Shown: positions 33,907 to 47,000, numbered from the stretch's first letter. The stretch: 64,000 nt of DNA from Kingdonia uniflora (GCA_014058105.1 JACGCM010001948.1:2480001-2544000); one strand, 5' to 3'. Notes: generated by a model not told the origin, from the letters alone. Numbers and translations: made by a program.

Positions 33907-34925
33907 GCTGCATAGCAATTACAGAAAGCTGATCACCTTGATGGTCAACCTTTCACAGAAGAGCCTACAGAATGCATCAACATTGATGAACCTAGCAGAT
34001 GCACTTTTATCAATACCAAGCTAGTCTAGCACGATTAGGATGCTCTAATTTAATTCTTATGACTAAATCGAGATGTCTTATTGTAGACTTTCAAAGAAAT
34101 GCCTGGGGTCGATCCGACCAAGGCCTGTCACAAATTGGCCATCAACATCAACGCCACGACGGCCAAATAGAAATAGTGACTCCTCACACCTCATCTTCGA
34201 GATGAAGTCAACATTGTGATCGAGAAATTGATCAAAGTGGGATTCATTCGAGAAGCCAAGTATCTAGATTGGATATCCAACATCGTCGCTGTTTCAAAAA
34301 AAATGGAAAGGTCCGAGTTTGTGTAGATTTCACCAATCTAAACAAACACACTCCAAAGAACAGTTTCCCTCTTCCCATCATCCATCAAATTCTTGATTCC
34401 ATGGCAGGTCACGAACTTCTATGAATGATGGACACTACTTCTGGATATAATCTGATTCCTCTATTGGAAGAAGATCAAGAAAAGATCACTTTCATTACTG
34501 AAAGATGACTTTACTGCTACGAAGTCATGCCTTTCGGACTCAAAAACACAGGTGCGTCTTATCAATGGTTGATTACTACTATTTTCAAGGTACATCTTGG
34601 GATAATGATAGAAGTCTACATTGATGATCTCTTGTGCAAGAGCATACAGTCAGACAACCACATAACCGATCTCAACACAATATTCAACATTCTTCGATCT
34701 TACAGGATGCGATTCAATCCTGATAAATATCAATTCGGTGTACAATTAGGCCGATTCCTTGGCCATCTCATCAGCAAGAAGAGGATTAAGGCCGATCTAG
34801 ATCAAATTTGGGCTCTTCTCAACATGCTATCTCCAAAGACGATGAAAGACATACAAAAACTTGCCTGCAACATTGCCGCTTTCAACCGATTCGTTTCTAA
34901 ATCTTTAGATCAATGTTATTGACTA
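33907..34925 (+). pseudogene. E2 protease-RT linker and reverse transcriptase
   Basis: Resumes after the solo LTR. The RT fingers region (about 34190-34520: IEKLIKVGFIREAKY, SNIVAV) is split over frames with stops. The open stretch 34527-34922 has MPFGLKNTGASYQ, VYIDDLLCKS with the intact YIDDL (about 34615-34632), QFGVQLGRFLGH and KDIQKLA. It is an RT of the Tat lineage, closely similar to E1. Broken upstream of PFGLKN. Confidence 0.82.
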
Positions 34926-34959
34926 TTATACTACTCTGTGGTTATACCAAATGAGGAAA

Positions 34960-35875
34960 TGTTCAGTCTAATGTAGATATCCAATGGCCATCAGAATGTG
35001 AGGCAGCTTTTCAAGAACTCAAAACCTATTTGGAGAAGTCTCCCATCATGAGGAACTGATCATCTACCTGGTAGTTACAGATACTTCCATCAGCTCGATT
35101 CTTATTTGACTTGAAGGGAAGATCGAGAAGCCAGTCTATTTCATTAGCAAAACCCTTACTCTAGCATAAATGAGGTATTCTAAAATTGAGAGACTATTTC
35201 TAACTCTTATTTGTACTTCATAGAAACTTAGACACTACTTCCAAGCTCACTCAGTCAAAGTCATGATAAACTACCCTCTCCGGGAAGTTTTGTCCAAGAA
35301 AGAGAAATACAAGAGAGTACAATAATAGTTTGTAAGTTTGGAAGAATATAACATCAAGTTTGAACAACGACATTCAGAAAAGGGTTAGGCCGTTACTAAT
35401 TTTCTCACAGATTTTCCAGTGGAAGATCTCGAGTGGGAGGAGCACGATCCTGACCTTACAAAAGAAATTACAAAAGATCCACCCACCAAATCATTTGACG
35501 AGCGAGCTAAATGGATTACAAGGAAAGGGTAGAGACTTCTTGCAGATGGTTCATCTGGACCCGCAGGATCTGGGATTGGAATCGTATTGATATTCCCTTT
35601 CAATGATAGAATCGAGAAATCAATCTGCTTGGATTTTAAAGCCTCCAACAATGTCACCGAATACGAAGCTCTTATTTATGGACTCGGCCTTGCACTCGAG
35701 CTTTTTGTTCCAGAGCTTTCAGTCTGCGCCGATTCTCAACTTATCGTCCATCATTACTCTGAACAATACAAGAAGAATGGCAAGATGATCAAATATGCAA
35801 CCCTCATTGCAGATAGGATGAACAAGTTTGCGAAAGCAACTCTCTATTATCTTCCTTGAGGTAAAAACAGGCACA
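34960..35875 (+). pseudogene. E2 native RNase H plus extra RNase H
   Basis: Native RNase H/connection region around 34990-35340 (KLRHYFQAHSVKVM-like, with stops). The extra domain at about 35520-35860: GPAGSGIGIVLI, ASNNVTEYEALIYG with Glu, CADSQLIVHHYS with Asp-Ser, and the MIKYATLIADRMNKFAK helix. It ends YYLP before a stop. Same plan as E1 and E3. Confidence 0.78.
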
Positions 35876-36609
35876 CCAATTCCTTGGCTTATCTAGCTGG
35901 GGTCTTGGGTACAGAAGCCCGATATCTACAGATCAAAGTACTATCAACCCCCAGCATTGATCGAAATTCTGTATGCACGATCAATACTGGGGGCGATGAT
36001 GTAGAGCATGACGATTGGCGAAATCCCTTCCTTGCCTACCTTGCCACCGACAACGAATGCAAATGGCCCCTTTCAACAAATTCAAAAGAACGTCGACAGT
36101 TGATCAAAAACTTAAAATGCTAGAGAAATCAGAATGGTTTTTTATATTGCCGTTCAGTCATGGGGCCTTACCTCAAGTGCCTCTCCAAAAAGAAAGCAGA
36201 CGAAACACTCAGAGATTTAAATAAAAGGACTTGTGGCTCTCATGCCGCATATCGATCACTCGCTAACAAAACAATTACAAAAGGAGTATTCTAGCTAGGC
36301 ATGGGCAAGCAAGCAGAAGAGTACTCACGCAAATGTGATACATGTCAACGACAAGGGCATATGATCCGTGCCCCTGCGCTCGAACTACATGCAAGCAAGG
36401 TATTTTGGCCATTCAAGCAGTGGGCGCTCGATCTCATCGGAGAATTTCCTAATACTCCAGGTAATCGACGATACCTACTCGTAGCTACAGATTGTTTTAC
36501 AAAATGGCTAGAAGCGGTTCCACTTTGCCAAACTAGAGAAGATTAGGTCATCTACTTTATCAAGGAATACATCATCATTCGGTTTGGATTCCCCCACCTG
36601 ATTCGTATC
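35876..36609 (+). pseudogene. E2 integrase, N-terminal part
   Basis: Linker, then the zinc-finger end SRKCDTCQRQGH and core WALDLIGEFPNTPGNRRYLLV, FTKWLEA, RFGFPHLIR. It is cut at 36609 by E3. The insertion lies exactly before the GAT codon of the second catalytic Asp (left ends CGTATC, right resumes GATAAT after the duplication). Confidence 0.8.
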
Positions 36610-37197
36610 TGTAGGGACTTATCCCTCGAGCAAAGGATTCTCGATCTCATATATACATTGATCTCTATAAGACTCGGCCTTATCCTATACCAGACTCATG
36701 CTTAAACAAATGCGTTACAGTTGCACATCGACCACGAACTCATGCAGAGTGTGGATCGCCCACAACAGATGTAAGCAAAACAAATCAACATACACCTGTC
36801 TCCCATGAGCTAGTAGTTACACACTCAACTACCCATGACTACCCACTTTCAGGAGAACGTGTTCGAGCACGATGTCAAGCTGAGAACAGGGTCTATAAAA
36901 GGGCAGAGCTTTTAAGGAACGGAGAGGTGGAGAGAGAATTATATATAGACAATTATATGATCTCTAGCTATCTTTTCTTAGATTAACTCTTGTAATCAGA
37001 TTCTCCCACTCTCTCAAGCAATAATACTACTTTCACAAAATTCTCCAATCGAGGTCGTAGTTTTTACCTATTTACAGGTTTTCCACGCTAAATCCACTGT
37101 GTCAGGTGTTATCTCTTATTTAATTCTCAGCATAGTAGTTCTTGGTGTAAGGATCGATTTCAAGCTAGTTCGAGCTTTACGAAATCTGGTCCCTACA
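36610..37197 (+). repeat. E3 5' LTR (588 bp)
   Basis: Starts TGTAGGGACTTATCCC and ends TCTGGTCCCTACA. TATA box TCTATAAAAGGG at about 36892. Matching 3' LTR at 50325-50913. Confidence 0.92.
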
Positions 37198-37218
37198 TTT
37201 GGTGCCGTCTGTGGGAAC
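37198..37218 (+). other. E3 primer-binding site
   Basis: TTTGGTGCCGTCTGTGGGAA follows the LTR end TACA, shared with E1, E2 and E4. Confidence 0.75.
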
Positions 37219-37282
37219 GCACGATTTTTCCACGTACTTAAGGACCACGATTGATACTCATCAGTCGAATAGCATTCAATTA

Positions 37283-39620
37283 TGGTTTAAACACGTTAAT
37301 CTTCAGGAGCTCAGCCTAAAAGTTTGAGGGAACCTGATCGGGTTGCCGTGCTTCGGGCGAGATTAATTGCCGAAGCCGAGAAATGGAGTCAGCTCGAGCG
37401 CCAGCTATTGGAAGATCGAGAACTCCGCGAGAAAGAATCAGAACGAGAGCGTCAAGCTCGAGTTCTGGAGACAAAGAAGCAAGAAACTCAGATTTTAGCT
37501 TTTCAAACAGCTCTGAAGGCATTATAAAGCAACCAGCCACCACCTGCCCTAAGAGAGCGCGAAACAGTACCAACAATCTCAATAGTTTCCGTTCACGAGA
37601 GATTAGGGGCACATGAGGTATATAATACAAACATTTCTAGGATTCATTGTGAGGATCCACAAGCCCCGATAGTCTTAATTCATTTGGGATAGGAGGCGCA
37701 GACAGATATCAGCAGAGATCACTGACCTTCCAAGCAGCCCAAGGAAGTCTTGCGACCTCCTTACCGAGCCCCGCTTCCTGAACGTGTGAGCGTGTAAACA
37801 GGTGACCACGTTCCCAGACTCATACGTCAAACAATTCCGATAGCTCCAGCAGCTCCGGTAGTTCCAGCAATTCCAGCAGCTCCTATCCCTCAGCATTATA
37901 TTTCTCAGGAACTCATAGACCAGCGTATCAGGGTGATCATCGAAGCAACGGCTTTAGACGCGAAGGATGACTCGCACAAATTATAAGGTAGTCTAATTGT
38001 TAAAGAATTATTTGATATGAATATCTTAACAGGTTTTCATACACCCAAGATCATCAAATACAAAGGAACCAATCCTGGCCAATACGTTCAACAATTCCGC
38101 CACTCATTGGGTTTGTATTATATTCTGAATCACATTCTTTGCCGGCTCTTCGCTACCAGTCTTCAAGACAAACTTCTCTGTTGGTTCTACTCTTTACTGA
38201 AAGGTTCGATTCATACCTTCGAGTAGTTACAAAAAATCTTCATCAAGGCTTATGCCCACAATAAAGACAAAGAAGAGAACTTATATTCTCTTATAAGTCC
38301 CAAATAAGTACATGGGGAGAAGCTCGAGGAGTTCCCCAAGAAGTTTCTCGAACTGGCTCGGAAGGTCGATAATCTAGATCAGAAGACAGCCGTATCCGCA
38401 TTTACAAATGCCCTGCAGTTCAATTGCAAAGATAAAGAGTATCTCTTCCTGAAGAAGCTCAAGACTCTCGAGGATATGATCGAGAAAGTCAACAATTACA
38501 TCGATCTGGAGCGGATGATTCCCGAACCGAATAAACCTTTAAAAGCAGTCCACAACACCAAGGTTCCTTCTACAAATTTCAACAACAACTGCAGCTCGAG
38601 CGATCCAGGCGATCCTAAACGGGCAAAGACAGAACCAGAAAGAAACAACAATCAGAGGTCGCAGAAACCATCCAGAATAGTCATACCAAAGTTGAATGCC
38701 AAGCTTTCCGTGATCTATCCTATTTTCAAGAAAGATAAATGTTTTTGTCCAGCCCGACATCTTGATTCAATAGCAGGTCGACCTTATTGTGAATATCACA
38801 AGATTAAGCACCGCAACACCGACATTTGCTATGGTTTAAAAAATTTCATGGAAATCATTTTTAAGGAAGGGAGGATGCACCAATACATCATCGATCTTCC
38901 CAGCTATAAAGACGGGAGCTATATGAAAGAGGATGACGTGGCTCAAGCAACAGAACAAGCAGATGAGAAGCATCTATATCATCTCTACTGCAGCAATATG
39001 ATCGAGATCAATCAGGTTTTAAATTCCAACAGAGTCAAGCGGAGAAAGTTGGGCGAGTGCTGTGACCTTGCCGTCCAAGATAAGGAAGCCAAGTTCCTCC
39101 CAGAGTCAAGCAGTCGTCGAAAGGGATTCTCCTACGAGGACTACGACACAGGACATGCGAAGTTTCCTCATCATGACGCACTAGTAATTATGCTCAAAAT
39201 AAGGAACTTTGTAATGCACACCATGATGGTAGACAGAGGAAGTGGGGTTGAGATCCTTTTCCAGAGCACAATTGACCAGATGACACTCTCAAATTTGGTC
39301 GTTCAAAATGAGACAAACATCAATGGATTTAATGGGTCCAAAGAAGAACGAGTAGGGAAGATCACTCTCCCGATCACAGCAGGGCCTACCACTATCTACG
39401 TTATTTTCTACGTCATCAGCGCCAAATCAAGGTATTTGGGGATACGAGGATGATGTTGGATGCACAATATGGAGGTTATCCCGTTCACTTTCCACCAAAC
39501 ACTTCGGTTCAAGCATAACAACGGTATTTATGAAATCAAGGGAAGTCAAGAACTCTCTCGAGCTTGTGAGAATACAGTCTCACCAGTTTTCGACAATTCA
39601 AAACAGATTGTTGCATAGCA
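37283..39620 (+). pseudogene. E3 gag-protease
   Basis: The start region is MV then a stop; a charged N-terminal helix follows (37324-37527, RLIAEAEKWSQLERQLLEDR). The gag domain is at 38017-38520 (GFHTPKIIKYKG, FLELARKVDNLDQKT) with two stops. A long open stretch (38476-39453) holds a basic linker (PKRAKTEPERNNNQ), the knuckle CEYHKIKHRNTDIC followed by FMEIIFKEGRMHQYI, then protease with MMVDRGSG, where the expected DTG is DRG, and GFNGS. The 325-codon stretch is the longest intact piece of gag-protease in the window. The catalytic Asp remains, but the Thr/Gly pair next to it is altered. Confidence 0.82.
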
Positions 39621-39699
39621 ATCACAGAAGGTTGATCACCCCGATGGTCAGTCTTCTCCAGCCAAGCCCGTGGAATACGTCCAGGTCGATGGAGTTAAC

Positions 39700-40659
39700 C
39701 AGGGTACTTATATTGGTACAAAATTAATTTAAACAGAGAAAAAAGCTCCTATTTATTTCCTCCAATCCAGAAAAGACGTTTTTGCATGAAACTTCTAAGA
39801 AATGCTAGGCGTAGGCCCCTCAAAGTCTTGCCACATCTTAAACATCCACGAAGGCGCCGCAGCAGTTAAACAGAAGCAATGCAGGTTATCTCCAAGACTC
39901 AGAAAAGATGTGAACAAGGAGATCGACAAACTTATCGAGGTCGGTTTCATTCGAGAAGCTAAGTACCCAGACTAGATTTCCAATATCGTTGCTGTTCCAA
40001 AGAAGAATGGGAAGGTGTGGGTCTGCATGGATTTTACAGATCTCAACAAAAACATGCCAAAGGACAACTTCCCTCTTCTGATCTTTCATCAGATCCTCGA
40101 CTCTACAGCAGGTCACGAACTCTTGTCCTTGGTGTACGCCGCCTCGGGGTACAATCAAATTCCACTCTTGGAAGCAGATCAAAAGAAGACTGCGTTTAAA
40201 ACAGAAAGATGTCTCTACTGTTACAAGGTCATGCCATTCGGCCTTAAGAACGCTGGAGCCACTTACCAAAGTCTGGTCACGAGCATGTTCAAAAAACACT
40301 TGGGAAAAATAGTTAAAGTCTATATTGATGAGATGCTTTTCAAGAGCCTAAAGAAAGAAGATCACATCTCTCACTTCTCAGCAGTATTCAGTATATTATG
40401 ATCCTACAGAATGAAGCTTAATCCTAAAAAATGTCAGTTCGGCGTTCACTCAGGCAAGTTCTTGGGCCATCTTATCAGCAAGAAAGGGATAGAAGTAGAT
40501 CCAGATCAAATTCGAGCTCTTTTGGACATGCCTTCACCATCAACAAAGAAGGATGTACAAAAGCTCGCAGGAAAGATTAGAGCAATCAACAGATTCGTAT
40601 CCAAATCCTTGGACCGATGCAGATGGTTATTTATGATACTCAGAGGTTCTAATCAATGA
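39700..40659 (+). pseudogene. E3 reverse transcriptase (YIDD mutated to YIDE)
   Basis: Fingers and palm from about 39880 (INKEIDKLIEVGFIREAKYP-like, one stop) through VCMDFTDLNKN, LVYAASGYNQIPL, MPFGLKNAGATYQ to the active site VYIDEMLF at 40318-40341, where the second catalytic Asp is Glu. E1 and E2 both keep YIDD. The thumb region runs QFGVHSGKFLGH, GIEVDPDQIRALLDMPSP to 40659. One further stop near 40401. Confidence 0.88.
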
Positions 40660-40699
40660 GGCAAAGGTTCAAAGAACGAAGATATCAACTGGACACCAG

Positions 40700-41640
40700 A
40701 ATGTAAAATAACTTTTCAGGAACTCAAAACTTACCTAGGGAGGGTTCTAATCATGAGCACTCCGATAGGCAATGAGGAACTGATTATCTATCTCGCAGTT
40801 ACAGATACATCTCTCAGCTCAGTTCTCATTTGGCTCGAAGATAAAATTGAGAAACTGATCATCTTCATCAGCAAGACACTTACTCCAGCGGAAACAAGGT
40901 ACTCTAAAATTGAAAGATTACTTTTAACTCTCGTTTACACCGCACAAAAACTCAAACACTATTTTCAAGCACATCCTGTCAAAGTCATGACGAACTACCC
41001 ACTTCGGGAAGTATTGTCTAAGAAAGAAAAATCCAGAAGAGTATAACAGTGGTCCGTCAGTTTGGGGGAGCATGAAATCAAATTCGAGCAGAAATTTTTT
41101 GAAAAGGGTCAAGCAGTCGCTAATTTTCTTGCAAACTTTCCAGTTTCAGATTCTGACTTGGGAGAACATGATCTAGATCTCACCAAAGATGCAGTAGATG
41201 AGATTCCACCCTCCAAATCTTTTGATGATCAAGCATCATGGATATCTCAAAAAGAGTGGAGGCTCCTCGCCGATATTTCAGCAGGACCCGCAGGTTCGGG
41301 AATTGGGATCGTTCTTATTACACCTTCCAACGACAGTATCGAGAAATCCATCCGTATCGTCTTCGAAGCCTCGAACAATGTTACAGAGTATGAGGTACTC
41401 ATTCACGGTCTAAACATGGCTCTCGAACTCGGAGTCACTGAAATTTCAGCCTACACAGACTCTCTTCTAATCGTTCATCACTACTCAGAACATTACAAGA
41501 TGAACGGCATCATGGTCGATTATGCAGCTCTGGTTGCAGAAAAACTAAACAAATTTCACAAAGCTACGCTCGAATACCTCCCTTGAGGAGATAATCGCCA
41601 CGCTGACACCTTAGCTTACTTAGACAGAGTATTGGGTACA
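40700..41640 (+). pseudogene. E3 native RNase H plus extra RNase H
   Basis: Native domain 40753-41046 (LIIYLAVTDTSLSSVLI with the first Asp, TRYSKIERLLLTLVYTAQKL with Glu, HPVKVMTNYPL). A stop follows, then the extra domain 41062-41586: LLADISAGPAGSGIGIVLI, ASNNVTEYEVLIHG, YTDSLLIVHHYS, AEKLNKFHKATLEYLP. A stop at 41586 is followed by NRHADTLAYL. The first acidic residue of the extra domain survives as LAD. Both domains are nearly complete. Confidence 0.85.
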
Positions 41641-42995
41641 GAATCACGACACCTTCAAATCGAGGATATTTTTAGCCCCAGTATTAATCGTACTACGATA
41701 TATACGATTAACACTGGGGGCGATGAGATGGCGGGATATTATTGGAGGAAACCTTTCGCTACTTATCTCGGTCAGGATAACTCATGCAACGGGCCACTAC
41801 CAGATGATCCACAGCAACGCAGACACATCATCGTGAATTGAAGAAGCTACATAGTCCAACCAAACAAAAATCTCTATAAACACTCGGTCACTGGTCCATA
41901 CCTCAAGTGCCTCTCTGAGGAACTTTCCGATAACATGCTTCGAGATCTACATGAAGGAATCTGCGGATCCCATAGCGCAGGACGAGCTCTTTCTAACAGA
42001 GCTATTATCCAAGGAGTGTTCTGGCCAGGGATGCGGAAGCAAGCTGAAGAATACTCAAGGAAATGCGATGCATGTCAGCGTCATGGAAATTAAATTCGGG
42101 CCCCTACCCTCGAACTCCATGCCAGTAAGGTGCACTGGCTGTTCAAGCGATGGGCACTCGATCTAGTTGGTAAATTCCTCAATACACCTGGTAATAGAAA
42201 ATTTCTCCTTGTTGCCACGAATTACTTCACTAAATGGGTCAATGCAGTTTCTCTATGCAGAACTCGAGAAGAAGAGGTCATTTCTTTCATTTGGCAGCAT
42301 ATCATTACAAGATTTGGTTGTCCACATTTGATCCGTATCGATAGCGGTCTTCAGTTCGTTGGAGCAAAGGTCGTCGCATTTCACAACAAACACAACATAA
42401 TCCATTCTCCATCAAACCCATACTACCTCCAGGTAAATGGACAGGTAGGGATCACAAACAAGATCATCGTAGATGGTCTCAAAAAGCACCTTATGTTACA
42501 GAAGAAGGGAAACTAGATACGTGAATTACCTCACGTCTTATGGGCTTATCAAACTACGACAAGGAAGTCAACACAGTGCTCTCCTGTTCTGCTTACCTAT
42601 GGAACTGAAGCAGTTATCCCAACGAAGTACCACCATCCTGTGAGAGACCACAAACTCACAGACGAAGAAAATGAGTTCGAATTAGCTTGCAACTTTAATT
42701 GGATCGATGAGACACGAGATCGAGCTATCGCAAATCTTGGTCGATATCATCAAATACTAGCAAATTCATACAACAAACGAGTTCACACTCGGGAGTTCGC
42801 TATCAACGACTGGGTCCTTCGAGAAATCCCAGATAGCAAAAAAATCCGCATGCTGGGAAACTAGCAGAAAACGGGAAATGTCCTTTCATGGTCATAGGTC
42901 GAACTGGTCTGGGTTCATACTATCTCATGACGAAAGCCGGTGACAAAATTCCAAATCCATGGAATACAAGAAGATTGAAGTTATATCGACACTAA
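41640..42995 (+). pseudogene. E3 integrase
   Basis: Linker, H2C2 end (SRKCDACQRHGN), core WALDLVGKFLNTPGN, FTKWVNAVSL, RFGCPHLIRIDSGLQFVG with the second Asp, and NGQVGITNK where the third catalytic residue Glu is Gly (about 42445; E1 and E2 have QVE). The C-terminal part has RAIANLGRYHQILANSYN, then a frameshift, then LGSYYLM and PWNTRRLKLYRH ending at 42995. No chromodomain. Inactive because of the missing Glu, stops and frameshifts. Confidence 0.85.
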
Positions 42996-43149
42996 ACAGC
43001 TCCTCCGTCATTCAACACCTTTCAATCAACCTCGAGATTTTACCTCCAATGTATGTACACACTCTGTTCAATCAATGAAATCTTTTTTTTATCACAAGAA
43101 TCCCTGCTATACAGTTCTACTTCATCTCCATCCAAGGGTAAAAACGCAG

Positions 43150-43830
43150 TTTATCCTAGCTCGATCCCTAAAGGTAAACCATATCCAACATTTGTAATGG
43201 CATAGATAATACTAGCCTAACTCCTGAGGATACTCATACATCCAAAGGCAGGGGCCATAATGAACCTCTTAGCCTGAAGATAACAAGCCTAAAGCACGAG
43301 TGAGGAAAAAACTTGCTCGCTACCGCTAAGCTCCAATATCCAACATTGGTAATGGCATAGATAATACTAGCCTAACTCCTGAGGATACTCATACATCCAA
43401 AGGCGGGGGCCATAACGAACCTCTTAGCCTGAAGATAACAAGCCTAAAGCACGAGTGAGGAAAAAACTTGCTCGCTGTCGCTAAGCTCCAATATCCAATA
43501 TGATATCAAGGCATAGATAATACTAGCCGAACCCCTGAGGATACACAAACCTCCAGGGCTGGGGCCATAAAGAGCCTCAGCCTGCGGGATCAGGCCTAAA
43601 ACACGAGTGAGACGTTACTCTCTGCCGATAAGCCTAGCTCTCCAATATGGTATCAAGGCATAGATAATACTAAGCGAACCCCTGAGGAAACAAAAATCCG
43701 AGGCGGAGGCCATAAAGAACCTCTTATCTTGTGGTGACCCCCTAAAGTACGAGCAAAAATAATACTAGCCCACTACCGCTAGGCCTCCCTGAAGTCCAAG
43801 GGTTGAAGCGCAGATAATACTTACTTCTAC
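43150..43830. repeat. E3 tandem repeat, unit about 155 bp
   Basis: The phrase GGCATAGATAATACTAGCC starts units at 43199, 43354, 43510 and 43657, with a partial fifth near 43806; spacings are 155, 156 and 147 bases. The first two units are nearly identical. It lies between the end of pol and the 3' end of antisense gene A. E2 has a related array in the same place. Confidence 0.88.
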
Positions 43831-44011
43831 ACCCACGGACTTCTTCTAATTCAATGGGTCAAACCAGAGAATAACATCTGTTGCAGGTGTAGAAATATTA
43901 TTTTCTCATATCGGCATTTTAAATTACAACACTCCTCTCAAGGTTCTACATCGAGCACTGAAGCATTAACATCTGTTACATACAAAAGGTACTCGTTATC
44001 AGAGTTCAATT

Positions 44012-47000
44012 CTATTTCTTTTTAACTCTGCTAGATTTTATTGATGGGAGAGCAGTCGACCTTCCGCCCACAACAGGAATAGGTGAGACTACACTCAAGC
44101 TTCCCCTAATTTCAGTCCTGGATGCCATATATTATGGAGCTCGTTCAGCAACAATTTCTCTCCCTCGAGCTATCTGTTCCACCGTCGTGGTGCCAATACC
44201 ACGATCCATAACACCAATTGGATCTATGCTCGAGATATCGGGTTTACATACACAAGTCCTTCCAGAGAAGCTATCTTGCATCAAATCTCTCTCAACCTGC
44301 AGAAATTTTATTTCCTCGACAAAAAATGCAACCAATGCGCTTAATTGCCGTTGATGCAAAGCTTCACTATCACATTTTTCTTGTTCGTGAACTACTAGTT
44401 CCTTAAAGGCTTGGTGACTAACAGCAGCGCGCTTGTTATCCTTCAAATGACAAGTTTTCGATTCAGCCAGTTCTGCTGTTAATTGATCAATACGTTCACT
44501 CATTTGCCTTGTAAGATCTATCGACTTTTGCCGAGAGTTTGTGAGATCAATACGCATATTCTCCACTAACTCTTCTTTTCGACGCAGAAATTCCTTCATC
44601 TCTCGACTCCCCTCACCAGAAGAAATTTTACCATCCCTTTTATCCAATTCAAATTTTAGATCTTTCTGATACTTCATTTCACGTATACGTAATTCCTGCT
44701 CCGATTCAGAAATTTGCGCATAAAGTTGATTAATTCTTTCATTCATCTCCATCTCACGTTGCACAACCCTCCTCACATTTCCACAATCGTGGGCCAAATC
44801 ATCCACCAAACTTTAGTTATTGGCTTGAATCTCTGCTAAATCAGCCCTGCTCTAAGCCTCTCTCCCTTTTAAACGAGGTAAATTAGCCTTCAAACGATCT
44901 AACCTGGCGATCAAACTATCACGTATTTGTATAGAGTTACGCAATTCTCAATCATTTCCCACAATACGACTGCTCAATTTTTCAAAATCAGCCTCAGACG
45001 CAGCCAAGTTAGTTCGCGCAGTATCGAGCTCGATCTCTCTCTTCAACAACTGCTCGTTCAGAGCGCGAATGTTACATTTCATATCAGATATCTCTTTATT
45101 TAATGCTCTAATACTGTATTCGGCTAACTCAGCATCGGGCCGAGAAGCTGACGCAGCTTTTTCCTTTAACTCGGCAAGTTTGCTGGTAAGTTGGTTCAAA
45201 GCCAAATCCCTGCTCAAAATTGTTGCAGTCTTTTCCTCGACTTGTCTCTTACCTTCTTCTCGAGATTTAAAGAAAGTTTCACATTATCATCCAATCGATC
45301 TTCATACTGGGAAAACAAAGCCTCATATTCTTTTGCATACTCACTATTATACAAAAGAGCATGCTCTTCTCTCTCTCTAGCAACATCTAGCTCCTTCTGT
45401 ATAACAGTTAGCCGGGACTCACAATATCTGTACCTAATGGAGAACTAGATCGATAGAAGCATACTGATAAACTTGAAATACAAACACCTGCAAGCTCGAG
45501 ACAACCAATTCCTCCTTGGCATACTGAAAATAACAAGTTTTGGTTACAAGACAGAGGGTACATACATAAACATCCTGAACTAGAATAAACATGTAAGGTA
45601 CATATCCTTTCTTCTATTAAATTCTTGTTCATCTTGCTATTAATTTATCTTAATTATCTAACCTGCAATTCAGCAGAGGATTTTTTCTTCACTTCAAGCA
45701 AGCCCTCTAAGTCTACAACTCTGAGGCGCGAGCTTTCTATCTTCTATAATACAAAATTTCATAAGCAAAATGTTGTTGGCATCAAACAGCAGTAAAATAT
45801 TATAAAGCTCGAGTTCATGTTTCGCAACCAATGTTACATTACACGATCATCCTACCTGATTAATAGTTTCCTAGTTATCGGCAGCGGTCTTTTCAGCAAC
45901 ATTCAGGCCATCCTCCCTTTCCTCAACCTCCTCTTCATCCATAATTTCCATCTCCTCATAATTCCCTTCGCTGAATGCCATAATCTCTGCCTTTGTATAC
46001 CTCAGTTGGTAGAGCCTCCCTGCAAGGTTGTTCCGAGAAGTAGCGGACGCGGTAGCCAATTATTCCGCTTCAGCTTCACTTTCGGCCCTAACTTCCTTCA
46101 GCTTTAGGGTAGCAGCTTCCCTTTCTTTCTCCCGCTCCAACTGAAAAGTTTCCCTCTCCCGAGTTAGGTTCTCTTCCAACTGGTTTTTCTCCCCCTTGAG
46201 CTGGGAGATCCTCTTTTCCAGCTCAATCGACCTATCCTGGAAACCAAGCTGAACCTCCCTCAGAGCGCGAGCAAACTGCAAAAAGAAATAAGTCAGCTCG
46301 AGCAACAAAACAGCTCGACAAAATCTACTATTTACTGACCTTCTTAAACTCATCATCCATAGCAGCACCCATCTTCTCTCGAGCTTTAGCTTGACATTGT
46401 TCCTCCAAGAGACCGGCTTCAACCTCAAAATGCGACCTCAAGTCTGCCCCCTCAGTGATCTTATTGTTTTCATCTAGCACCACCTACGACTTTGTGGGAG
46501 AAATTACCTTCCTTTTCTTATTGCTATCGTCCACACTGTCCGATGTAACAGAACGAGACACAATCCCCCTTTTTATGGCCTTCCTCTTCGCCAGGTTCCG
46601 TACAACAGTGCTAGAGACAGTGTCCATGTCCACTGGCCCATCTGGCATTTCATTAAGCCGCGCAAGCTTCAGAGGTTTATTAAGTTCAGGGGTTAACAAT
46701 TTCTCTTCCATTGAACCTGCTATTTTCCCAGCCATTCTCCTCTTCGCTTGCGATCTCCTGACCTTCTCATTCTTATTAGCTACCCTTTTTAACCTACTTA
46801 TCTCTAACTCTTTGAGAATAGCTTCAAGCTCAGTGCCTTCCCTGGCTATAAAAGATTCCTTCCTCGAAACTTTGCAATTAATTCCTGCATAAAAATCAAC
46901 AACATAAGATACAAAACAACTATAGAAATATAATTTAACATACAAATGATAGTTCAATTTTCAATGGTATACATACCCTTTGTTATAGTTCTATTATTAA

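Noticed and set aside
38539..38760. Minus-strand open frame inside E3 gag
   Set aside because: Shadow of the long plus-strand gag-protease frame; no recognisable domain.
43150..43830. CRISPR array
   Set aside because: Direct repeats of 155 bp with no spacers, in a plant retrotransposon.
44132..44809. Coiled-coil frame as a host myosin- or kinesin-like gene
   Set aside because: It lies inside E3 between pol and the 3' LTR and has a homologue at the same place in E2, so it is element cargo.
46455..46892. Plus-strand 145-codon frame over antisense gene A exon 3
   Set aside because: Hydrophobic, Ser/Leu-rich mirror of a Lys/Glu-rich exon; splice borders and homology with E2 support only the minus strand.
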